A DNA stretch of 26,751 nt from Candidatus Cloacimonas sp. (GTDB lineage Bacteria; Cloacimonadota; Cloacimonadia; Cloacimonadales; Cloacimonadaceae). This document shows positions 15,307 to 21,950 of the stretch, piece by piece. Location of the stretch: assembly GCA_035403355.1 (NCBI GenBank), contig DAONFA010000032.1:1-26751 (forward strand), given 5' to 3'. The notes beneath the pieces were generated by a model, which ran no database searches, was not told where the DNA came from, and worked only from the letters and a program-made list of their open reading frames with translations. Made by a program: the position numbers and the translations under genes. Numbering within the stretch: the stretch's first letter is position 1; each line of letters begins with the position of its first letter.

Positions 15307-16764
15307 ATGAAAGTAGGGAAACAAATTGTCCTGATGATGGTTGCGCTAATGCTGATGAGTTGCGCAACCGCCAAAGATGTTATGCTTGACCCTTATGGAA
15401 CAAATCCTGTGGTTGAGGTAGTTAAAAATGTGCGTGAAGCAGTAGTTCAAATTAGGGTAGAAGCAAAAGTGACGGTACAGAATTATGCTAATCCATTTTT
15501 CAATGATCCTTTTTTCCGTCAATTCTTCGATTTCCCTCAGGAGCAGACCCGTCCCATCGTTTCTTTAGGTAGCGGTTTTATTTATGAATATAATCCCAAT
15601 ACCCGCGAAGCGTTTATTTTAACCAATAACCATGTAGTGGAATCAGGTAGAGAAGGAACAATTACAGTTACGATGGCTGATAAAGTAGTTTATACAGCAT
15701 CGGTAGTTGGTTTAGACCCTAATACCGATGTAGCTGTAATTAAGATAGTTGTGAAGGAAAAGGAGAAAGTTACTGTTGCCCCTTTGGGTGATTCCGATAA
15801 GCTGCAAATAGGAGAATGGGCAATTGCCATAGGTAATCCTTTTAGCGAAGGATTGGATAGAACAGTTACCCTGGGAGTTATTTCTGCAACCAGCAGAGCC
15901 AATCTTAATTTGGGTAATAATTCTCCTCTTTATCAGGATTTTATTCAGACCGATGCTGCCATCAACAGTGGTAATAGCGGAGGTCCTTTACTAAATATTA
16001 AAGGAGAAGTTATCGGCATCAATTCTGCTATGGCAAGCACCAATGGAGGCAATGTGGGAATCGGTTTTGCCATTCCGATCAATCTTGCCAAGAGAGTTGT
16101 GGAAGATCTTGTTGCCAGCGGAAAAGTTACGCGCGCCTATATTGGAATTCTGGCTCAGGAAATAACCCCGGATATTATGGATTCTTACGGTTTGAGCGAA
16201 GTTGCCGGAGTTCTTGTGGCTAAAGTGGAAAAGGATTCTCCAGCCGAAAAAGCGGGACTTCAAATTGAAGATATTATTCTGGAAATTAACGGACAGAAAG
16301 TTTCCAGTGTTCCCAAATTCCGGATCGCCATTGCTACAGCTAAAGTTGGACAGGATATAACCTTAAAAATCTTGCGCAATAAAAAAGAAATGACCGTGAA
16401 AGTAAACCTGGAAGCATATCCTGAAGATACCATAGCCGCAACGGATTCCACAAAAGGCACTCTGGCTACAGGAATTACTGTGGAAGGAATTGATAGCGCT
16501 ATTGCCAAACGCCTGAATATAAAAAGCGATAAAGGAGTTGTGGTAACAAAAGTAGAACCGAATTCTGCCGCCGCCAAATCGGGATTGAAAGTGGGTTATG
16601 TAATCCTGAAAATTGAAGGAAACGAAGTAAACAGCCCGAAGGAATTTAACACCGAACTGGAAAAAGCCAAAACAAATATGGAAAAGGAAAATAGAAAGAC
16701 CATCCGCCTCTATGTGTTGGATACAAATAATCAACCTCTTATCCTCATCCTAAAATTTGAGTAA
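15307..16764 (+). CDS. htrA: HtrA/DegP-type serine protease, lipoprotein, two PDZ domains
   Basis: A 485-residue periplasmic protease. ATG 15307 is preferred over an in-frame upstream ATG (15271) because AAGGAG (15293-15298) and a signal sequence come with it. The signal ends LMSC with Cys19, a lipobox-like site, so the protein is probably lipid-anchored. The trypsin-like domain has the complete triad H109 (TNNHV), D141 (NTDVAV) and S224 (GNSGGP). PDZ1 spans about 273-370 and PDZ2 about 388-485. The NPFFNDPFFRQFF stretch (62-74) resembles the flexible LA loop of DegP/DegQ. The family degrades or refolds misfolded envelope proteins. Its position just after a giant exported protein fits envelope quality control, but it has its own promoter region. 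Confidence 0.95.
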   Translation: MKVGKQIVLMMVALMLMSCATAKDVMLDPYGTNPVVEVVKNVREAVVQIRVEAKVTVQNYANPFFNDPFFRQFFDFPQEQTRPIVSLGSGFIYEYNPNTREAFILTNNHVVESGREGTITVTMADKVVYTASVVGLDPNTDVAVIKIVVKEKEKVTVAPLGDSDKLQIGEWAIAIGNPFSEGLDRTVTLGVISATSRANLNLGNNSPLYQDFIQTDAAINSGNSGGPLLNIKGEVIGINSAMASTNGGNVGIGFAIPINLAKRVVEDLVASGKVTRAYIGILAQEITPDIMDSYGLSEVAGVLVAKVEKDSPAEKAGLQIEDIILEINGQKVSSVPKFRIAIATAKVGQDITLKILRNKKEMTVKVNLEAYPEDTIAATDSTKGTLATGITVEGIDSAIAKRLNIKSDKGVVVTKVEPNSAAAKSGLKVGYVILKIEGNEVNSPKEFNTELEKAKTNMEKENRKTIRLYVLDTNNQPLILILKFE

Positions 16765-16786
16765 CACTCTTTAAGCGAATAAATAT

Positions 16787-16820
16787 AAGTGGAAGGTTCC
16801 GTAACCTTCCACTTTTGTTT
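16787..16820 (+). terminator. Rho-independent terminator of htrA
   Basis: AAGTGGAAGGTT (16787-16798) and AACCTTCCACTT (16803-16814) form a perfect 12-bp stem with a CCGT loop, followed by TTGTTTTCTT. It lies 22 bp after the htrA stop codon. Confidence 0.92.
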
Positions 16821-17023
16821 TCTTCCGGAACAAGTAATTTACCGCTTTGTTAATTGGATTTCAGAATTCGCCTTCTGCATATAGAAAAAGGGTATTATCA
16901 AACCCAAATAATGCAGTAGTGACTCCTTTACTTGTTTGTTATTTTCCCAATTTTTTGGTTGCATTGTCCATTGTTACATATCCTCGGAACCCGAAATTTT
17001 TTCAATAACCCTCCAATATGACT

Positions 17024-17063
17024 CCCGTATCGTTCTCATATCGCGATATGGGAACGATACGGG
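17024..17063. repeat. 40-bp near-perfect palindrome, copy 2
   Basis: Arms CCCGTATCGTTC and GAACGATACGGG (12 bp) plus one G-T pair enclose the self-complementary CATATCGCGATATG, so nearly all 40 bases pair. Copy 1 is at 4898-4937. Matching flanks (GAATCT, then GCATA-CG-AAA) show that the repeat unit extends some 25 bp past the palindrome. Confidence 0.87.
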
Positions 17064-17130
17064 AATCTCATCCGCCGCATATCGCAAAAAAACAGGAATT
17101 GATTAACAAATATTTAGTAGCAGAAAAAGA

Positions 17131-17196
17131 ATAAAATCACCAGAGATTTTTTTTATCGCTTTCTGGTGTTATATACATTCATAGTGAAATGTATAT
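17131..17196 (-). terminator. Terminator region of the minus-strand gene at 17200
   Basis: Reading the minus strand, a first 9-bp hairpin (ATATACATT with AATGTATAT, 17171-17196, 8-nt loop) begins a few bases after the stop. A second stem CACCAGA/TCTGGTG (17138-17168, 17-nt loop) is followed by ATTTTATTCTTTTTC. The second fits a Rho-independent terminator with a long loop. Confidence 0.55.
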
Positions 17197-17199
17197 AAG

Positions 17200-19440
17200 C
17201 TATTTGAGGTATAAGATTTTAGCGGAAAACGCGCTATCCCCGCTTTGCACCTTCCAGAAATAAACTCCGGAGCTCACTTGTTTGCCGTTGTTATCTTTTC
17301 CGTTCCAGTTTATGGTGTAATTTCCCTGAGGAATCAATTCCTTTTGCCAGGTTTTAACTAACTGCCCTTTCAGGTTCAGAATAGCGATATCCGCCTGGCA
17401 ATTTTTAGCTGCTGTAAGTGACAGACAAGTTGTTTTATTAAAGGGATTGGGGTAAGAAGTAAATTTTAGTGCTGCGGCAGGCGTTGTTTCATCCTGAACA
17501 GCCGTTCCTGAATGTTGCAAAAGCAAAGTTCCATTTACTTTAACAGCATTCCGATGGTGATGAGAATTATCTATAAATGCATACCAGTCCGCACCGCAAG
17601 GAATACTGAAAATTCCTGATGCTGAGTTTGCAGGACCTAAATGGTTATATCCTGAGCCAAAACTATCCAGTTGCCAAAAGAGGATATTATCGCTATCCAT
17701 TACCAGATAAGCAACTTCTCCAGGTGACTGCACATATTTATAGTGCAGAGGTCTCACACCCAGCGAATAGATATCGTCAAATAAAGTAAGCCCGGTAATG
17801 TAATATCCGTCACTATTAAAAGTGGCGCTAAAGCGGTAGTCCTCAAGAGGATCAGCTGGAGGTGGTAATTCAGTTAAGGCAGGAACCGGCATAACTGAAG
17901 GAATTGTTAATATATACTGATAGGTTTCCCCGGCAACGGAATTAGTGATTAACTGAGTGTAAGTTCCCGCAATTTCGGGAAATAAGCCAAAATTGGTTTC
18001 AACTCGGGCACGAAAGTTTCTATCTTCTCCCACAACGAAAGTGGCAATTCCATTATTATCGGTATATTGTTCGCAATCAAAGCGGCTGCTGTCCACTAAA
18101 ATTGCCAGAATTACTCTTGCTCCATCAACGGGCTGTAAATTGGCATCGGTAACTTGGATAACAATATTAGCAACACCTTCAGAATATCTATTGGTTACAG
18201 GAGTTAACAATCCGTCGGAACGAATATCAAAAACAGTGCCAAAGTCATAACCCCAGCCGTTTTCATAAACCAAAGGATTATCAATATAACCGTTCACAGG
18301 TTCCCAGGCAACCCAATATTCGTCCCAAAATTCATTCCAAGTGTGGTCTAAAGATAAGGATAAAACACTGGCACAGGGAATTAGAGCCAAACGCGCTACG
18401 GCGGAAGTTAAATCAGCATATTCTCCACAGCGTCCGATATGTTTAGTGATAATCCTCACCGGTTGATGAGGTCTTTCATTATTGGAAGTAAAGCTCATTA
18501 GTTGATTTATCCACCACTGAATTGTGCGTATAGCATCATTGCCGGTTCCGTCACGATTGAAAAGTGTCTGACATTGCATTAAAGTGTCCCGGAGCACGGG
18601 ATAATCTCCTTCCTGAAGATTGTATAAATATCCGCGCCAGAATTTGCCCGTGGGAGGAGGAGCAATGTTATTGTTGTGCGAAGAATTGTTTTCTATAACA
18701 ACCGGATTGATGTAAGCAGGAATTTCATCTGTTATCTTGAGATGAACGATAGACCAGTAGTAAAGTTCTCTGGGAACAGTAACTTGTTGCATTTCACCGG
18801 AAGCATCTTTCTTCCAGTAACGGGTTGTGGAATAATAATCTCCTCCGCTGAGGGCGTTTCCGGAATCTATAATTTCCACATAAGGCAGCTCCAGAGCAAT
18901 GGAATAAAGCAATTGAGCATTCTCCGTAAAAAGCTCCGGTAAGGCATACTCGGAATTTAAATACTGCGGAGAAGAATTGGCAATGCAGAAAGATATCTCA
19001 TCCACATAAGGGTCTTGCGTGTTAAGAATCAAATTTGCCCAAAGGGTTTGTTTATCAGTTTCCAGTTCTGCCAAAACGGATGCCAGCTCTGTCTGTAACC
19101 ATTCGGGAGCTTTGTAAACAGCTTGAAATGCAGTTTCGGAAAGACATCCAGGAGCTCCAAAGGGCTGCCCGCTCAAAGAAAAATCCATAAACTGCATACC
19201 ATATTGCCCTTTTGCCGGCAGCCGAAAGCGCAAATCCAATTCCTCTAAAGTATCCCAGTCCCGAGCTGCAGAAAATTCTTCAGCTGCTGCTACGGGTTCT
19301 TTTATAATTAATGATTCCACGGGAGTAGAAATGGAAGTTACTTCATCCGAAACCGGAATTTCACTAACGGTTAACCCTCTATCCGTAGCAAAAAGGGTTA
19401 CGCTGATTAGCACCAAGAAGATAACTGAAAGGTTTTTCAT
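17200..19440 (-). CDS. Secreted transglutaminase-like protein with C-terminal sorting domain
   Basis: A 746-residue exported protein. A signal peptide (MKNLSVIFLVLISVTLFA) is followed by a largely unassigned region (20-325), then a transglutaminase-like core: C338 in GRCGEYADLTSA and H366 in DHTWNEFW. The usual third-position Asp of the VDP motif appears as E380 in AWEPVNG. An Ig or carboxypeptidase-regulatory-like domain (about 421-490) and a final 'SYPNPFN' FlgD-Ig-like sorting domain (about 662-746) complete it. The family cleaves or crosslinks amide bonds; many bacterial members are peptidases, and the substrate here is unknown. ATG 19440 has AAGGAT seven bases upstream. The sorting domain is shared with the 2217-aa protein, so both probably use the same export route. 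Confidence 0.8.
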   Translation of the reverse strand: MKNLSVIFLVLISVTLFATDRGLTVSEIPVSDEVTSISTPVESLIIKEPVAAAEEFSAARDWDTLEELDLRFRLPAKGQYGMQFMDFSLSGQPFGAPGCLSETAFQAVYKAPEWLQTELASVLAELETDKQTLWANLILNTQDPYVDEISFCIANSSPQYLNSEYALPELFTENAQLLYSIALELPYVEIIDSGNALSGGDYYSTTRYWKKDASGEMQQVTVPRELYYWSIVHLKITDEIPAYINPVVIENNSSHNNNIAPPPTGKFWRGYLYNLQEGDYPVLRDTLMQCQTLFNRDGTGNDAIRTIQWWINQLMSFTSNNERPHQPVRIITKHIGRCGEYADLTSAVARLALIPCASVLSLSLDHTWNEFWDEYWVAWEPVNGYIDNPLVYENGWGYDFGTVFDIRSDGLLTPVTNRYSEGVANIVIQVTDANLQPVDGARVILAILVDSSRFDCEQYTDNNGIATFVVGEDRNFRARVETNFGLFPEIAGTYTQLITNSVAGETYQYILTIPSVMPVPALTELPPPADPLEDYRFSATFNSDGYYITGLTLFDDIYSLGVRPLHYKYVQSPGEVAYLVMDSDNILFWQLDSFGSGYNHLGPANSASGIFSIPCGADWYAFIDNSHHHRNAVKVNGTLLLQHSGTAVQDETTPAAALKFTSYPNPFNKTTCLSLTAAKNCQADIAILNLKGQLVKTWQKELIPQGNYTINWNGKDNNGKQVSSGVYFWKVQSGDSAFSAKILYLK

Positions 19441-19506
19441 CGCTTTATCCTTAATTTTTTTTTCTTAATAACCTCAGCACGCCCTTCCTACGCATTTTTT
19501 ATCTTT

Positions 19507-19535
19507 GTAATAATATACTTGCACAGCTTTGGCAA
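19507..19535 (-). promoter_or_regulatory. Candidate promoter for the transglutaminase-like gene
   Basis: On the minus strand, TTGCCA (19535-19530), a 17-nt spacer and TATTAC (19512-19507) lie about 65 bp before the ATG at 19440. A weak CTTGC/GCAAG hairpin overlaps it and could be a poor terminator for the upstream caspase-like gene. Confidence 0.4.
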
Positions 19536-19571
19536 GCTCCGATTACCCAATTTCCATATACAATGGCAGCA

Positions 19572-21707
19572 CTAATGAAAATTTCTCGCTACCCGAAAGC
19601 CCAGATTGTTGCCTTTAAAATTGGGAGCAAAACCTCCGCGCGCAGTGATGGAACAAGCATCAATTTCACTATTAAAACTGCCCCCTCGGGCAATGCGATA
19701 AACACCTTTTTCAGAACCTTTGGGATGGAACATTTTTTCTCTGTAGTATTGGCTGTAATAATCCCAGCACCATTCATAAACATTACCGCTAAGGTCATAT
19801 AAGCCATATTGATTGGGAGTTTTGGTTCCTGCAGGATGAGTTTTATTTTCACTGTTGCGGATATTCCAGGAGACCTCGGATACATCGTTACTGCCTGCAA
19901 ATTGTAATTTATTCAAAATATCTCCACCCCGGGCAGCATATTCCCATTCTGCTTCGGTAGGTAAACGATAACCGGAGGCATTCCAATCACAGGTAACAAT
20001 ATAACGCAAAGTATCCAAATTGCTTAGATTATCCGGATCGGGCTTGGTCTTATCAATTTTATAACAGGGAGTTAAACCGCTACGGGAACTAAGGTTATTA
20101 CAGAATTGCACCGCTTCATAAAAAGATACATTGGTAACGGGTAAATTGTCACCTTTATTTTCAGAAGGGTTATAGCCCATAACTTCTGTCCATAATTTCT
20201 GTCCGATTTCCGTTTTGCTCATCATAAAAGGGGGAAGCTGAACTTCATGCCGGGGGCGTTCATCTTCATTACGATTGAGAAAATGGGTTCCCATCTGAAA
20301 AGTTCCCCCTGAAATATAGAACAAGCCATCCGAAATATCGGAAAAATTGTCTGTAGTGAGAGTGATTTTCGTGGTCTCACGATTGTAAACTTTAATGTCT
20401 TTTCGGTAGTAACTGTTTCGGTAAATTGCTTCTGCGGTGTATGTTCCTGCCTGAACGGAGACATATTTTTGGGCTTTTTTTGCCTCCACTTTGCCATAGA
20501 ACTTACCCCCTAAAAAAAAATCAACGGTATAAGGGCTTTGAATAATCAAAATACCGTTGCCGGTTGTGACCTTATTTGTGGGTGGGGGCAAGGGAGAAAA
20601 AGTATTTATTTCTGTTGCCTTATTATCTTTAGGCATATTTTGCTGATTGGGATAAGCTGGTTCTTGCTCAGGAATTGCTTTGGGCTCTTCTATGTAAGTA
20701 TCGGGAGCATCAAAATCCAGCATCAGAACTTGATTTTTAACCACCCGAACTCTCCGGATAATTGTATCCCGGGGATTTTTAAGCATAAGTTCATGCTCAC
20801 CCACAGGAATATCTTTAACGATTGCCTGATCGCCGGCAAATAAACTCTGCCGGAGTTCACTATCAACATACAAATCGCCCCCGAAAGAGGTTTTCACTTT
20901 TACACTTCCATATTCTTGAGGCACAATCGGTTTTGGCTCTTGCGGAACTGGAGGTGGAGAATAAGGAGCAATCGGAGTAATGGGCTCCGCTTTAACAAAG
21001 AAAAAATCCTGCCTCAAAGTTCCCGTGCTGTAAGGAATTTGCTTTTCCTGCGTTTTAATGGCTACATCATTGGTTATTTTTTGAATGAAGTCCGTAATTT
21101 TAATACCAGGTGTTTTAATGTTGGAAAGCAGGGATTCCGTGAAAGGACTGTTTCTGCCCTCTCCATCAGCCGCAGTTTTTCCTTGTCCCGTAGCAAAAAT
21201 TACACATTGCGAACCGGCGGAAACTGTCATCGGAGCTAAACCGCTTCTAATGGAACGCGAAAAAGAAAAGGGATTATCTCTGCAGGCATCTAAAATCACA
21301 ATGCTGACCCCGGCTCTGCTAAGTTCCTCCAAAAGCATTGAAGTATCATAAGAAAGATAAGCGCAACGCGTTGCTGAGACAATATATTCATTCACCGGAA
21401 TAAGATAATTCTTGCCTTCAATTTGAGCGGCATGACCACTGAAAAAAAAGACCACTTCATCAGAAGGAGTAAGCGTAGTAACAAAATCGCCTATTGCATT
21501 GTAAAAACCCTCACGATTAAGATCGGTATGTAATGTAACGCTAAAACCTATCTCTTTCAGAACATTATATACATCCGTAGCATCATTTACGGAATTACGC
21601 AAAACCTGCTCCTGATAATTGGCATTGCCAATTACTAATGCCTTGCGCATACCCCCTAAGGGACTCAAGCAGATAATAAGCAGCAGAACTGATACTGCAT
21701 ATTTCAT
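19572..21707 (-). CDS. Exported caspase-like protein with PEGA and FGE-sulfatase-type domains
   Basis: The product has 711 residues. ATG 21707 is the start; an in-frame GTG six bases earlier lies inside the AAAGGAGG ribosome-binding site (21720-21713). A signal-like hydrophobic N-terminus is followed by a caspase-family (C14) domain (about 21-240) with the dyad H92 (FFSGHAAQ) and C142 (ILDACRDN). A proline-rich linker leads to two PEGA-like segments (about 266-336 and 384-452). Residues 459-711 form an FGE/SUMF1 fold (GGTFQMGT, YRLPTEAEWEYAARGG, GLYDLSGNVYEWCWD, LGFRVAR). Active FGEs use two cysteines near the C-terminus; only C685 is evident here, so this domain is probably a binding module. 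The hydrolase should cut after a basic or acidic residue; its target is unknown. Confidence 0.88.
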   Translation of the reverse strand: MKYAVSVLLLIICLSPLGGMRKALVIGNANYQEQVLRNSVNDATDVYNVLKEIGFSVTLHTDLNREGFYNAIGDFVTTLTPSDEVVFFFSGHAAQIEGKNYLIPVNEYIVSATRCAYLSYDTSMLLEELSRAGVSIVILDACRDNPFSFSRSIRSGLAPMTVSAGSQCVIFATGQGKTAADGEGRNSPFTESLLSNIKTPGIKITDFIQKITNDVAIKTQEKQIPYSTGTLRQDFFFVKAEPITPIAPYSPPPVPQEPKPIVPQEYGSVKVKTSFGGDLYVDSELRQSLFAGDQAIVKDIPVGEHELMLKNPRDTIIRRVRVVKNQVLMLDFDAPDTYIEEPKAIPEQEPAYPNQQNMPKDNKATEINTFSPLPPPTNKVTTGNGILIIQSPYTVDFFLGGKFYGKVEAKKAQKYVSVQAGTYTAEAIYRNSYYRKDIKVYNRETTKITLTTDNFSDISDGLFYISGGTFQMGTHFLNRNEDERPRHEVQLPPFMMSKTEIGQKLWTEVMGYNPSENKGDNLPVTNVSFYEAVQFCNNLSSRSGLTPCYKIDKTKPDPDNLSNLDTLRYIVTCDWNASGYRLPTEAEWEYAARGGDILNKLQFAGSNDVSEVSWNIRNSENKTHPAGTKTPNQYGLYDLSGNVYEWCWDYYSQYYREKMFHPKGSEKGVYRIARGGSFNSEIDACSITARGGFAPNFKGNNLGFRVARNFH

Positions 21708-21736
21708 AACCACCTCCTTTGTTAAAGTGGTTCTGC

Positions 21737-21760
21737 TATAATATCTCTGATAATATTATA
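21737..21760. promoter_or_regulatory. AT-rich inverted repeat in the caspase-gene leader
   Basis: TATAATAT (21737-21744) and ATATTATA (21753-21760) form an 8-bp inverted repeat with an 8-nt centre, 30-53 bp before the ATG. On the minus strand it contains TATAAT (21760-21755), which could be a -10 with a weak TTGCTT -35 at spacing 16. It could equally be an operator or chance in AT-rich DNA. Confidence 0.35.
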
Positions 21761-21849
21761 GTCGGAATTCCGTTGTAAGCAAATTGACCTTCTAATTAGC
21801 AAATTAGCTTCGCCTACAACATTTTCCAGCTCTTATACAACTGGGAGCA

Positions 21850-21877
21850 ATGCTATTTATTCTTAAAAAATTGTCAA
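21850..21877 (-). promoter_or_regulatory. Candidate distal promoter of the caspase-like gene
   Basis: On the minus strand, a perfect TTGACA (21877-21872), a 16-nt spacer and TAGCAT (21855-21850) lie about 145 bp before the start. It sits between the helicase stop (21951) and the caspase-like ATG, so the latter is probably transcribed on its own. Confidence 0.35.
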
Positions 21878-21950
21878 TGAAAAAGTTAAAAGTTTGAAAA
21901 AACAAAAGGGCAAGAAGACATTGGGTTCTTTGATGCTTTATGCTTCCTTT

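Larger units (their letters stand above)
16821..17199. other. Convergent intergenic region
   Basis: This sits between the convergent htrA and the minus-strand gene ending at 17200. After the htrA terminator it holds AT-rich sequence without a supported gene, the second 40-bp palindrome (17024-17063), and two hairpins facing the minus-strand gene (17138-17168 and 17171-17196). Confidence 0.6.

Noticed and set aside
20916..21351. Plus-strand open frames opposite the caspase-like gene
   Set aside because: They are antisense shadows of a gene with clear motifs; they have no ribosome-binding site and no recognisable domain.
21708..21713. GTG start for the caspase-like gene
   Set aside because: The GTG overlaps the AAAGGAGG ribosome-binding site that serves ATG 21707.
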